Assembly: GCA_015501055.1 (NCBI GenBank)
Contig: JADNYV010000260.1
Span: forward strand, 1 to 49,091
Origin: Mucidula mucida
Taxonomy: Eukaryota > Basidiomycota > Agaricomycetes > Agaricales > Physalacriaceae
Reading direction: 5' to 3'
DNA: 49,091 nt
Both the position numbers and the translations under genes were made by a program. Shown here piece by piece: positions 30,475 to 41,275 of this stretch. Numbering within the stretch: position 1 is the stretch's first letter; the number at the start of each line of letters is the position of its first letter. Under the pieces are notes generated by a model. The model was not told where the DNA came from and did no database searches. It worked only from the letters and a program-made list of their open reading frames with translations.

Positions 30475-33400
30475 ACGCAGTCCTGCCGGAGCAGTCATCA
30501 AGGGAAGGGTCGTCAGATGCAGAATTTATTTACAGTACGGGTACTGAAACATCTAAAATATCATCGACGACTTCACCAACAAAACCTGCGAAAGAAAGAT
30601 TTGAGCCAAATACGCCCGAGTGGATCGCACAACGGCTAAGAGAGGATGACATGTCGAGAGCAGTGGGAATTCTGAGAGCATGGATGCCGGAGCGGAGAGA
30701 GAGAGAAGCGACGGAGGAGAAGGTGATGGCAATCAGAGCGTTGACAAAGGAAGCTGCGGTGGAAGTTGTTATGGAGTTGAAAAAGTCGAGGAAGTACATC
30801 CGGGGAACAAAGGGGCAGGACATGAAACTCCGAGTAACCATAGAGAGCGTACACACAGGCTCTGAATGGGAAACGAGTGCCCTTCTTGACAGTGGAGCAA
30901 CCGGTTTTTGTGTCAATAAAGAATTCGTCGAGAAGAACGGACTCCCGATCAAGAAGTTACCGGTCAAGCTTCCTGTCTACAATGCGGATGGAACCCTAAA
31001 CGAGGGAGGAGCAATCGAAGGCTTTGTGGAAGTCCGGATGAAGATCGGTGATCACGCAGAAAAGATTGAGTTGGCCGTCACCAATCTTGGTAAAACAAGC
31101 ATCTTTTTGGGGCTAGATTGGTTACGATATCACAACCCCACGATCAACTGGACGGAATCCACATTGTCTTTTGATCGATGCCCAGACCGCTGCGGCTATC
31201 TACCTGAGTACGACTCGCCAGAAGACGAAGGAGAAGATGTAGAAGAGAAGTTGGAAGAGGGAGAGCGCTTGTTCTGGATGGACTGGGACAACTATTGCAA
31301 AAGCGGTGAAAAGCTGAGATCACAACAGCCTTCATCTGCTGCTGCACCTTACATCGAGGAATTTTCCGATGTATTCAGCAAGGCGGACTTTGATAAGTTA
31401 CCGGAGCGAAGACCCTGGGATCACGCGATAGAACTCACGCCTGGTTCCAAACCGGTTGACTGCAAGGTCTATCCTCTTAGTCCATCCGAGCAGAAGGCAT
31501 TAGACGAGTTCTTGGAGGAAAACATACGCACGGGACGCATACGGCCATCAATCTCACCCATGGCGTCACCATTCTTCTTTGTCAAGAAGAAGGACGGAAG
31601 CCTTCGGCCAGTGCAGGATTATCGGAAGTTGAACGACATGACAATCAAGAACCGATACCCCTTGCCGTTGATTCAGGAGCTTATCGACAAGTTGAAGGGA
31701 GCAAAGGTTTTCACAAAGATGGATGTCCGATGGGGTTACAATAACATTTGGATCAAAGACGGTGATGAGTGGAAAGCGGCGTTCAGAACAAACCGGGGGC
31801 TGTCCAAGCCATTGGTAATGTTCTTCGGACTCACAAACTCGCCGGCAACGTTTCAATCGTTCATGAATCACATCTTGAAGGAGTTGATTGACGGCGGACA
31901 TGTTATAGTTTACCTGGATGATATACTTATCTTTACGAACACTCTCGAGGAGCATAGACAGATTGTACGAAAGGTATTGGAGATATTACGAGTAAATAAG
32001 CTGTATTTAAAACCCGAGAAATGTAGTTTTGAGGCACAGACTGTAGATTACTTAGGAGTCATTGTTGGAGGAGGAGAAGTGAAGATGGATCCGGCAAAAG
32101 TGGCCGTAGTGAAGGAATGGAAGGAGCCGACGAAGAAGAAGGAAGTGCAGTCATTCCTGGGCTTCTGCAACTTCTACCGACGTTTCATTCGGGGATTTGC
32201 GGGAGTAGCGAAGCCGTTGACATCGCTAACCGGGAAGGGCGAGTGGGTTTGGGGCATGGAGCAGCACGAGGCGTTTGAGGAGTTGAAACGGAGAATGACG
32301 GAAGAACCTGTTCTGATTGTACCACGCGACGACGGCAAGTTTCGAGTTGAGGCGGACTCCTCGAACTATGCGAACGGGGGGGTTCTTTCCCAGTTTGTTG
32401 ACGGAAAATGGAGACCAGTAGCTTTCCGATCTCGCGCGCTGAACGAAGTGGAGCGTAATTATGAGATCTATGACAAAGAGATGATGGCTATTATGGACTC
32501 GATCGACGACTGGCGGCAATATCTCCTAGGCGCTAAGGAGACAGTGGAGGTTTTTACCGATCATCAAAACCTTCAGTACTTCAGGAAACCGCAGAAGTTG
32601 AACCGGAGGCAGGCGAGATGGGTTACGGAGTTGGCGGAGTATGATATACAAATGATTCACAAGCCGGGCAAGACAATGGGGAAAGCTGATGCCTTGTCAA
32701 GGATGACAGGCCTTGAGAAGGGGGAAAAAGATAACGAAAACGTTGTTTTGCTCAAACCGGAGTTTTTTATTTCACAAATTCAATTTTCTTTACATACAGT
32801 AGATACACCGGAGGACGAATTACTTAACAAAATCAAACAAAGAAAAGGAAACAAAGACAGATACGTACAAAAAGCATTAGAAAACAAAGAAAAAGGATGG
32901 GAAGAGAAGGAAAATGGACTTATTATATGGAAGGATCGTATTTACATACCAAAGGACAAGGAATTGCGGGGAAGAGTTATTGGAATGCACCATGATGCAC
33001 AGCTTGCAGGGCATCCTGGACGATACAAGACCCTCGAGCTGATCACACGCACCTATTGGTGGCCAGGAATCAGCCGAGACGTCCGGGAATACGTAGAAGG
33101 GTGTCAAAAATGCCAGGTCACCAAGTCACATCGCACGAAGCCGGCTGCACCTCTTCATCCTATTGATGTGCCAAGCGAGCCATGGGAGATAGTAGGGACG
33201 GACATGATTGGAGAGCTGCCGGAATCAGGAGGATACAACGCGATCAGCACGTTTGTGGACCATTTCACCAAGCGATTACGTATCATACCGACACACACCA
33301 CTCTGACGTCAGAAGGCATGGCCCGCATTTACCGTGATCGCATTTTCCCCATACATGGGATGCCACGACAGATGATACATGATCGCGGTCCACAATATCA

Positions 33401-34403
33401 CTCGCGTTTCATGAAGGAATTGTATCGGTTGTTGGGCATACAGGGAAACTTTACAACGGCGTATCATCCACAGGCAAATGGGCAGACGGAACGGTTGAAC
33501 CAAGAGATAGAACATTTCTTACGGTTATTCGTCAACTATCATCAGAACGACTGGCATGAATGGCTACCCTCTGCTGAATTCGTTTACAACGATCGAGTTC
33601 ACTCGGCGACCAAAGTCACTCCGTTCTTCGCAGACATGGGCAGACATCCCTACAAAGGCACCGCTCCGAAAACGGCATCGAGAAATGAGACTGCGCAGGA
33701 GTTTGCCGATGGCATGAGGAAGACATGGGATGAAGTGGGGTCAGCATTGAAGATGGCAAAAGAGGACATGAAACGGTTTTATGACAGGAAGCGAACAGAG
33801 GCAGTAGAGTACAAGGAAGGCGACAAAGTATGGCTGGAAGGGACGAATCTCAGCACGGATCGACCAATGAAGAAGCTCGATGACAAACGATTCGGGCCGT
33901 TCAAAGTGATCAAGAAAGTCGGGACGAGCTCTTACAAGCTCCAGATTCCTCACACGTGGAAAAGCATTCATCCCGTGTTCAATGAGGCCCTGCTGACGCC
34001 TTACCACGAGCCGCAATTTCCGACGCAACCCCGAGACACGCGTCCACCACCTGTGCTGGAAGGAGCCGAACCGGAATGGGAGGTCGAGAAAGTGGTGAAT
34101 TCCCGGAAGTACCGCGGGGGTTTTCAATACAAGGTTCACTGGAAGGGTTATGGCACACACGAGCAGACATGGGAACCGGCATGTAATCTCAAAAATGCCG
34201 ACGAAGCCATCAGTGATTTCCACCAACAATATCCGAACAAGCCAAAGCCACCCGCGCTTGCTCGCATTGAAGTCCCCATGTCGCAATTTCCATCACATCT
34301 TTTCCGACCCATGCCACCGCCCGATACCGAACCCCTCGACGTCACGCTACCCTCTGCAGCCCTCATGGAGCGACTCTGGCGCAGAATGGAACTTGCGCCT
34401 TAA
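30402..34403 (+). CDS. Gypsy-2 Pol polyprotein with chromodomain
   Basis: Open frame of 1333 codons, translated most likely as a Gag-Pol fusion after a -1 shift at 30450, so residues before about 17 of this frame are not expected in the product. Domains in order: retropepsin with ALLDSGATGF (Asp 163); reverse transcriptase with YLDD at 504-507; RNase H (FRVEADSSNYANGGVL, TDHQNL); the integrase zinc-binding region (HHDAQLAGHPGR ... GCQKCQ); the integrase core with Asp 934, Asp 994 and Glu 1030 (D-D-x35-E); and a chromodomain at about 1225-1283 (EWEVEKVVNSRKYRGGFQYK, then WKGYG and TWEP). The chromodomain probably steers integration by binding modified histone H3. All catalytic residues are present, and no stop or frameshift was seen. 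Confidence 0.95.
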   Translation: MDRNERRGKEEVGRRVGFCEAPAVDAVLPEQSSREGSSDAEFIYSTGTETSKISSTTSPTKPAKERFEPNTPEWIAQRLREDDMSRAVGILRAWMPERREREATEEKVMAIRALTKEAAVEVVMELKKSRKYIRGTKGQDMKLRVTIESVHTGSEWETSALLDSGATGFCVNKEFVEKNGLPIKKLPVKLPVYNADGTLNEGGAIEGFVEVRMKIGDHAEKIELAVTNLGKTSIFLGLDWLRYHNPTINWTESTLSFDRCPDRCGYLPEYDSPEDEGEDVEEKLEEGERLFWMDWDNYCKSGEKLRSQQPSSAAAPYIEEFSDVFSKADFDKLPERRPWDHAIELTPGSKPVDCKVYPLSPSEQKALDEFLEENIRTGRIRPSISPMASPFFFVKKKDGSLRPVQDYRKLNDMTIKNRYPLPLIQELIDKLKGAKVFTKMDVRWGYNNIWIKDGDEWKAAFRTNRGLSKPLVMFFGLTNSPATFQSFMNHILKELIDGGHVIVYLDDILIFTNTLEEHRQIVRKVLEILRVNKLYLKPEKCSFEAQTVDYLGVIVGGGEVKMDPAKVAVVKEWKEPTKKKEVQSFLGFCNFYRRFIRGFAGVAKPLTSLTGKGEWVWGMEQHEAFEELKRRMTEEPVLIVPRDDGKFRVEADSSNYANGGVLSQFVDGKWRPVAFRSRALNEVERNYEIYDKEMMAIMDSIDDWRQYLLGAKETVEVFTDHQNLQYFRKPQKLNRRQARWVTELAEYDIQMIHKPGKTMGKADALSRMTGLEKGEKDNENVVLLKPEFFISQIQFSLHTVDTPEDELLNKIKQRKGNKDRYVQKALENKEKGWEEKENGLIIWKDRIYIPKDKELRGRVIGMHHDAQLAGHPGRYKTLELITRTYWWPGISRDVREYVEGCQKCQVTKSHRTKPAAPLHPIDVPSEPWEIVGTDMIGELPESGGYNAISTFVDHFTKRLRIIPTHTTLTSEGMARIYRDRIFPIHGMPRQMIHDRGPQYHSRFMKELYRLLGIQGNFTTAYHPQANGQTERLNQEIEHFLRLFVNYHQNDWHEWLPSAEFVYNDRVHSATKVTPFFADMGRHPYKGTAPKTASRNETAQEFADGMRKTWDEVGSALKMAKEDMKRFYDRKRTEAVEYKEGDKVWLEGTNLSTDRPMKKLDDKRFGPFKVIKKVGTSSYKLQIPHTWKSIHPVFNEALLTPYHEPQFPTQPRDTRPPPVLEGAEPEWEVEKVVNSRKYRGGFQYKVHWKGYGTHEQTWEPACNLKNADEAISDFHQQYPNKPKPPALARIEVPMSQFPSHLFRPMPPPDTEPLDVTLPSAALMERLWRRMELAP
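30450..30456 (+). other. Candidate -1 frameshift heptamer GGGTTTT
   Basis: In the gag frame G GGT TTT, six codons before the gag stop (30472-30474). The -1 frame is pol and is open through here. Same heptamer and phase as in Gypsy-1. Confidence 0.75.
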
Positions 34404-34414
34404 GGAGGGGGTGA
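34402..34414 (+). other. Gypsy-2 polypurine tract
   Basis: AAGGAGGGGGTGA abuts the 3' LTR; primer for plus-strand DNA synthesis. It overlaps the pol stop codon. Confidence 0.8.
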
Positions 34415-34943
34415 TGTTATGAATCGCCATATTTTCACATTTTCACATCTTATCATATCTTATCGGGAGCCTTGTCTTATCAACCAACGGACCGTTTCAT
34501 CATCTGTTTCGTCACCGATCATACCCCTTTTCATTACCGAAGCCGTACTCATGTCGGACACACGCCCAACACATGGATGACATCATACATGCCGATACCT
34601 CATGGACTCCCTATTGTATACACACCGCCGACACTCGTAGTACACATGGTCGTTTCAGTATTATTACTTACATGCAGTCACCACTCGTATTTAATGGTTT
34701 CACGGACTAGTAGCATACAACACTGGGTCAAGGGCGTGGAGCATCCCTAGTGGAAACGTGTATGGACAAGGAGCTTCAAACACAGACTAAATAGTATATA
34801 AGCAGTAGTGTAGTATCATTGTACTTTAGTTCCGATCTCGTTTATACACCTGGCCTAGCCTAGTCTTACGAACGCGAACACTTTCTTCTTTAGTTCTTGC
34901 TGTGGTACCTGGTTGAGTCTCGTGGCTTAGTCAGTCGCTAACA
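34415..34943 (+). repeat. Gypsy-2 3' LTR
   Basis: 529 bp, same as 28417-28945 with no difference found by eye; followed by the CTCTT target duplication. Confidence 0.97.
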
Positions 34944-34948
34944 CTCTT

Positions 34949-35050
34949 CAAACTAGCAACTTTACAAGAAATGACGTCTACTTTTCGTTGAAAAAGGCAC
35001 CCTTGGGGCAGAAAACCGCGGAACTCGGACTACGCGTATGTTTCTGTTAA
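34949..35050 (+). pseudogene. Unknown gene, 3' part, displaced by Gypsy-2
   Basis: Continues the frame broken at 28416: after the CTCTT codons it reads QTSNFTRNDVYFSLKKAPLG and so on to TAA at 35048-35050. An alternative frame (RLFKLATLQEM) ends at a TGA near 34990. The first is favoured because it stays open longer and matches the ...YTRYATL frame upstream. Confidence 0.4.
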
Positions 35051-35331
35051 CCGTAGATCGGAACGTCTTAATGAACCGCACCACAGGCGTATACTAACCA
35101 GATCCATAAGCTCAACGAGTTCAAATTTGATATCAAATCTAGCAACCAGTATTAGTTTGGTAGGCGCCGTTAATCTCCTAACGGAAGGAAATATTATTGT
35201 GACTATGTAGTAAGTACTAAGCACATCATGACATCCTCCATTGTTCCAAAGAACACGAACACTGTGGTACAATCAGTCCTGCATGCTCCCTCATCAAAGG
35301 GTACATACAATACCTTGACAGCAGCCACCGT

Positions 35332-35784
35332 TCAGGTGGAGGCGCAGCTGAAGGATGACGCGACGTTATCAAATCCAACAGTAGCCAAGTTGTTCACGGT
35401 ACCGACGACCAACTGGGATCTTCCGGTACATCCCGCGCCACTAAAGATGCACCAATCAGTAAACCTGTCTACGTTTCATATCATCGCAAAAATAACGTAC
35501 TCGAAAAGGGTGCACTGAATACCAGCAGAGGTAGCCACGCTCGTGACCGTGTTGTCTTGTCCCGCACCAGCTAGATCGCCACAGCCGCTGGGGAGGACAG
35601 TGCTCGACCAAGCATTGCAAGCACCTGCCAGATTGGCATCATTACACGTTTCCACGATGGAGATGGCATTCGGCGCGAGAGCACCGTTGGATATGGCGGG
35701 CAAGAGCGCTGCACGTTCAACCAGAGAGGCTGCGAACGTTGCATTCAAGAGCGCGAGAACAGTGGCAGCCGTGAGTTTGAACAT
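35332..35784 (-). CDS. Small secreted cysteine-rich protein, two exons
   Basis: The ATG at 35784 starts a clear signal peptide (MFKLTAATVLALLNATFAA, then SLVERA). Exon 1 is 35784-35501, intron 35441-35500 (60 nt, GTACGT...TTTAG), exon 2 35440-35332 with TGA; product 130 residues. The mature protein has six Cys, consistent with three disulfides. The second half (CTLFDGAGCTGRS ... NLATVGFDNVASSFSC) resembles the beta/gamma-crystallin-like pattern found in some fungal secreted proteins, but that is inference. It would act outside the cell; its role could be host interaction, wall or toxin-like, and cannot be told from sequence. It is one of the few intact genes here, lying between Gypsy-2 and block E. 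Confidence 0.8.
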
Positions 35785-35845
35785 TTTGAGAGAAGGGGAA
35801 TTTTTGTCCAACTGCAGCCTGAGGATTGTTCTGGCCGTCCATCTG

Positions 35846-35853
35846 TTTATATA
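35846..35853 (-). promoter_or_regulatory. TATA box of the secreted protein gene
   Basis: TATATAAA on the minus strand, 62 bp upstream of the ATG at 35784. Confidence 0.65.
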
Positions 35854-36682
35854 GTAGAGCGATTCCTTCTGATGGTCTAGACAGCTGGACGGTTGCGTAA
35901 GATGCATCTCCTTCGTTCTCTATTCTTATTCGACACTCTATACAAAGAGTCACCCTCACTGATGGCTTGATATAGTAGTACGCATCTCACAACACGTTAT
36001 AACGGTATCTGCATTCACTCGCGGTTCCTGGCAGGATTCCTTGACGATCATTGCGTACTAGTTGGGTTTTCCCTGTACCACCTGTTTATTGAGTGTTGAC
36101 TTTCTGTAAAACTCGATACATAACACTCACCACTGTAGTTTTCAGGCAATTCGCTAGAAGTCCAGTTCAAGCGCACAGTAGGCTCCATTACGAGAAGTAC
36201 GGCAACACACCGTACCGCCCAATGTCAAGTAACAATGATGTACAGCGTGTAAACTGCAAGGTCTTCCTTGTAACGCACTGGTTGATTGACTGATCACGTA
36301 CTGCTAGAAGCGCGGGCTTACAGAGCCGTGTGTGAACAATAAACTCCAGTTTCCATCTGCTCATTTTCCGAGGAAGGAGAGCCATACCAAGGTTACTGTA
36401 TGCCAGTGGTATGAACGTGTATCCAACTGTTCGTCAATGATCATGATCGTTACTTTCAGGCTCCGGCCGCGCTTGATAACTCATGATGTCTCTCAAGAAG
36501 AACAAGCTGACATCTGTTGGACATGAGGGGTCATATCCAATCTAAAATCAGTCACGCGCCAGCGCTAACGAGAATGACGTTGATTCTCATCTGAAATGAG
36601 ACAGTTCAGACATCCCAGCTGGACACCACATGAGGTTTATGAGGCTCATCCCGAGGTTGTAGTGGTAAAAAGGCGTATCGCG
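35854..36682. other. No supported feature
   Basis: Upstream region of the secreted protein gene, then sequence with only short frames. Block E begins at 36683. Confidence 0.5.
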
Positions 36683-39340
36683 CGCCGAGAGCTCTTTGGT
36701 TTCCGAATTTTGTTGTTATTTTTAGGCAGGCGGAGGCCTTGACTTGCACAGGCGGGTTGAAGGACATTAGCCATCCTGGGACGCGAAATTTGCTCAGTCT
36801 GCATTGCATTACGGCCCTGTGTTGACCTGATATCTCGCCTCATACTTGATGCTGTCGACATTCACGATACTTGGCTTCTCCCCGGGTTCCAACTCGACTG
36901 AACGAACGACGGAGGACTGACATAGAAATTTACCGGACGACCCCTTCATATTCACCTTGCAAAGATTTTCGGAAGAACAAAGTGTGGCGCAGGTAGTCAT
37001 TACGTGAGCGCGAAAGGAGAACGCTTGTGTGGTTCCTAGCTTAATGATACAGTCAATCACGGGAAATCTCCGGCTGATACAGCGTGAGTCTCGAATGAAA
37101 GATAGGCCGAAGGTTAGATACCACTCACCAGTGGGTCATTCTATCATTGACAGAATGTTACGACGAGGACGTATATCTCACAAATCAAGACAGTCGTCAA
37201 ACACCCCACATCTACGCGCATCCACTCTTTATGCAATCCGCCCCAAAAGGTAAATCTTCCGGATCCACCTGTGTAAACGCCGTCCACAAAACCGAGCGCT
37301 CGACCATAGCACCAACATCTCCTACCCTCTCATAAAGTCAGTACTATCAGAACGCGGACAGTAGCGGCAGTGCCAGAAGCCCTTTGTTTTTGTCCATTCT
37401 CGGAGCAGTCTTTGTTCAGGGTCACCTTCTTGAGCGAAACATCCACTCAGCACCCATCCAAGGAACAGAGTCCTATGGGCCCCACGTTCGACATGAACCT
37501 GACGGCGCTTCTGCGTTCGCCATTGCTCTCCCGCACCAATATCGATATCCAGCAAAACCATTCTACATCGAGTACATCGCCCTCTTCTTCAGAAACGCCG
37601 CGCACGCCAACCGAGGAGGCGCTTGGTGTGAGCAATCACGGCAAGGAGCTGGATGATGTTAGGTAGACAAAGGGTGTTGACGTCTCGGCAACCTCGTCCT
37701 CGCTTTCAGACGCCTCCATTACAAGAGTCCATGCAAAGACATTGCTCACGCGAATTACGCGTACAAACACCACTGTAGGATCAGAGAGTCGCGAATGAGC
37801 GTCTTGAAGGTGTTATGTCCGGTTCCAGACATGCTCCGAAGATAGTGGGATCAAAATTCGACGAGGATTGATGCTCGCCAGTATTGCACGAGGTAGCGTT
37901 CGACCTCAGGGCGAGGTGGAAGGGGATGAGACAGGACGGCCGGTGATTCGAAGTGCGACGACGACGGTGGTAGTAAATCAGAGTGCGCCTTTCCTTCCAA
38001 ACAGAGGAGCTATTATTCCTGCCTATGTCAATAACTCCACCATTCGACTGCGCCAATTCATCGCGCTTGTAATCTTTACGGCTTCAATAGCCCAGACTCT
38101 CTGCGTACGCATACAATCAGCTTTAAACCCAACGAGGCAATGAATAACTGACCTTAAATGCGAATTTCTCGACTCCGACGAATGCAGCTCTCTCACCGCG
38201 TTCATCTGGAGGACAAACAACTCCTTAACCGCCCAGAGATATTGGGTTGGTGGTCTGAAGAACCCAGCAGTATTTCGTTCCATCGTGTACCTCTTACGCA
38301 TGTTTCCTTCCAAGATGCCCATCAACAGCATCGAAACCATGAAACATGCGTTCGCGTTAGTCTTTGCTCGGGATCAAATATAACACCGATGATTGAGTCC
38401 TCTGCACGACAGTTTGTAGAGGACTTGGAACACTGAACTTTGCGGCGGTGCTCGAAAGATTGGCGTTGCAAGTCGTAGACTACGACTTGCTCGTGCGTAA
38501 TGGAGACTGGGAGAACTGCAGCGTTCGACTCCGCGAATATATGCGTGTTTTAACATCGAAGGAAAGTCGGGACGCTGTCGAAGGATGGTTAGATGTGATG
38601 GAGGTGTGCCCTGCGCCTCGTACGGCGCTGAAGCGGAGCGGTTGCATCGCTAATATGGACAAGGCGCGCATACTGTTAAAGGCGTTGGCCACGCCCGAAA
38701 TGGCCGCCAGCTCTATGGCGATGAAAGACCGTCGAATGACAGCAGCAAAGAGACAGGCCGTGGAAAAGAGGCTGTTGGAATGGGTAAAGGGCGTAGATGG
38801 TGTCCAGATACCTCATTCAAGCGGCACGTATAATGGTCCTTCAAAAACGTATTGACGACCTTGGGAGCCGCCGTCATGGCCACCAGCGCTGCCTAATAGT
38901 CAGAGCGTCTGGGTGCCCCCATCGGCTGTCGCCCTGACGCGCGCGTACGCCTATCCATATGCGTGAGCATCGCCTAGCAGATCGTCAGCCACATTGAGGC
39001 ACTTATATGCACCCATACCTGTTCTGTTCTCCAAGTATCCTCCGCTGTTTTCCCATGACCTCTTCCTGCTGCCAATGCCCCTCGCCTTGGGGCATGACTA
39101 GCCCTAAGCCTTGAGACGAATTACACGGCGTTTCTATGTGTTAAGGACGCGCGAAGAGACAGTGGTAGCAGGCCGTGTCGCTGGTCAATGTCCTCGACGA
39201 CTCCTCGTCGTGGTCGAGAATCGAATTTTCTCAGAGATCATGGCGGTTCAGGTCAAAGCTGCATCTCCCCGTATTCGATGCCGATCGTCATCGCTTGTAC
39301 CCGACTTCTGATACTGCTACCGCCGCCTCTAACTCTCCAC
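36683..39340 (+). repeat. Duplicated block, copy E (left part)
   Basis: Near-identical partner of 1-2679. Continues as 39341-39671, which is the uninterrupted form of the Gypsy-1 target. Confidence 0.9.
37029..38855 (+). pseudogene. Family R copy E, decayed
   Basis: Nearly the same as copy A. Ser-rich N-terminal exon (MGPTFDMNLTALLRSPLLS), the TAG after KELDDVR (near 37663), a stop just before the last exon, the lost AG acceptor, and the long C-terminal ORF (38448-38855) ending in NGPSKTY. It has one extra small deletion near 38361 relative to A. Product unrecognised. Shared damage shows the gene was already dead when A and E were duplicated. Confidence 0.7.
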
Positions 39341-39671
39341 TCCACCACCAGATTTGCATAATTAAGTGCTCTTTTTCGCCGGCTTGTCCGATCGGTCGTT
39401 GTGTTCAACTGAGATATGCGTTGAGCGTTTGACAAATGTGTAAAGCGGACGCTAACACGAGTCTTGCAGATCACTTTCCTGCTTCTTGGAAATTCTGTCG
39501 AAGCTCGCGCGGAAATTCGAACATTATCGTATGCTGAAAGCCAAGAATCTAGGTTTAGTGCTTTCAGGCATCTGGCACCGAACGAATTGACATGTTCAGC
39601 ATCATTCTTCCAATGTATGACTGCGCACGTGTGCAGTGGCTTACTCAGTGCATACATAAGGCTGTTCTGCT
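39341..39671 (+). repeat. Block E right part, empty Gypsy-1 site and T segment
   Basis: 39341-39350 (TCCACCACCA) is the uninterrupted equivalent of the Gypsy-1 insertion point; the T segment follows at 39350-39580. Similarity to copy A stops near 39671, where copy A has the Helitron-like terminus. Confidence 0.85.
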
Positions 39672-40102
39672 ATGGCCGATGATGTGGCGTACTACTTATC
39701 TTGGTATCATTGACAAAATGGCGCTCTGCATTCCGACTGTCAAGGTCTTGAAGTCGGATTGGTTGGACCGGCCGCAGGGGTTCCTGCGAGCCTCTTTATT
39801 ATTTAACGTGGAGATGAATCGCTTCTAATCCTGAAATATTAGCCCATTCCCAAACCAACGGTAAGCAAGGTTCTTGCTACTTATAGAATGTATCCTGATT
39901 TGTTCAGGTTACGTCGTCCTTCCATGTCAACGCCATCGTCAGAGACTGGGGTGTTCTGTAGCGTACATAGACATCCTTGCCTTCCTTCTACGATGGAATC
40001 GGGCAGAAGACCAGGTGATTCGGTCGGCGCGTTGGTACAGGACTACAGCTCCGTGTCGGAGCATAGGTAGTCCTGCTGCTTCACGTCCAGCGTCAAATCA
40101 GA
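39672..40102. other. No supported feature
   Basis: Unique sequence leading to the Vps62-like remnant; only short frames. Confidence 0.45.
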
Positions 40103-40552
40103 ATGTCGAACACTGCTGCCGGCGACGATCAGCCCGAGCGCCTTCCCACTGCCGCGTTGGCGTACAAGCGCGTCACATACGTGAACAAGATGACCGAAGA
40201 CTCTGGTTCAGGCGCGCACACCGACATCACAGTATGGAGTCCTAATCGTAAGTCGCATTACTTCCTTACACTCTACCCAAATCAATCTCATTCACAGTCG
40301 AAAACGGGTGGTTCTACCGAGGCGCAGCCAACGACATGAACGTCGCCCCCGACCGGCGTCCTAGAAAGCGACGCCCTGTGAAACGTCACCTCCTGGGAAT
40401 TCGTCTGGAACGAGGCGGGCTCCGAAAAACCGAAAGACTACGCCCTCTGGCGCAGTGTCCCCCCAGATTCGGACTGCGCCGTCATCGGGTGGATAGTTAC
40501 CAATTCAGAATGGAGTTCCCCAGATTCCGCGCATATTAAGGCGATTTGCTGA
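40103..40552 (+). pseudogene. Vps62-like (DUF946-type) remnant
   Basis: Exon 1 40103-40247 (MSNTAAGDDQPERLPTAALA, then AYKRVTYVNKMTEDSGSGAH), intron 40248-40297 (50 nt, GTAAGT...CACAG), exon 2 starting ENGWFYRGAANDMNVAP. Then a one-base frame change and a TGA after LESDAL, after which the original frame resumes (SWEFVWNEAGSEKPKDYALW, PPDSDCAVIG) and ends at TGA 40552. The VWNxxGS and W...VPPxxxCAV pattern recalls Vps62-type domains. Only one such unit remains, so it is short for the family as well as broken. Confidence 0.55.
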
Positions 40553-40825
40553 AAAAGTCCTTGAGATCAGTTCGACGGAGGTGAGGAGTGTTTTAATGGG
40601 AACCGGCTGTTCGATTTCTGAGGATGTTTTCAAAGGGAAGCGGGATCTGACACTTGTCGTCGCGGCTTAACCTGTACATAAATAAGTATTGAGCGCAACT
40701 AGTGTTCAACTTCAGCGCGTGTGGGCATTTGGAACGAGCAAACGTCAAGAAATATGTTCCGTATCTCGTCATGATGACGTGGGGAACTTCTGCGACATAT
40801 TGGCGCTCCGTTTCAGAATCTGTTC

Positions 40826-41050
40826 ATGAGAGAAGACCACGATAACGATATGGCTTTACCCTCTACGCACGGTGCGGCAGGCGAGCCTGTATCTACAAAG
40901 AACCGACTTTTGGAGACTGGCGCTTCGGCCGTTCAGGTAAGACATTTCTTTCACAGTCAATACTAGCTTTTGATCTAATGCTTCATGTAGTCCTTCGACC
41001 CGCTTAAAGGCATCTTTCGATTCTCGACCACGACGCGGACATTAATGTAG
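40826..41050 (+). pseudogene. DUF1264 / oil-body-associated-protein-like 5' fragment
   Basis: Exon 1 40826-40936 starts MREDHDNDM and includes AAGEPVSTKNRLLETGASAV; a 54-nt intron (40937-40990, GTAAGA...TGTAG) follows; exon 2 starts SFDPLKGI. This strongly recalls the N-terminus of DUF1264 proteins (plant OBAPs and fungal relatives). After KGI the similarity stops and R-linked repeat begins, with a stop at 41048. The catalytic or lipid-related part is missing, so this is a truncated relic. Confidence 0.6.
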
Positions 41051-41275
41051 TACGCTACGTTCCGGCCACAAGGCGTGCTACTACTGCCTAGTGGCGCGTC
41101 CCCAGCACAAAGAAACACCGTGTAATTCGTTCCAAGGCTCGGCAAGGGATGCGTCAAGGCGAGGGGCATGGGCAGCGGGAAGAGCCTAGGAGAATAGCGG
41201 AGAATACTTGGAGAACAAAACAGGTATGGGTACATATAAGTGCCAAAATGTGGCTGACGACCTGCTAGGCGATGC

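Larger units (their letters stand above)
28417..34943 (+). mobile_element. Gypsy-2: chromodomain Ty3/gypsy element, apparently complete and recent
   Basis: The element is 6.5 kb with 529-bp LTRs (TGTTATG...CTAACA) that look identical throughout by eye. A perfect 5-bp target duplication, CTCTT, flanks it (28412-28416 and 34944-34948). It has open gag and pol frames, a self-priming site, a GGGTTTT frameshift heptamer, a polypurine tract and a C-terminal chromodomain, which place it among chromoviruses. Everything needed for retrotransposition seems present, so it may be active or only recently silenced. Confidence 0.97.
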
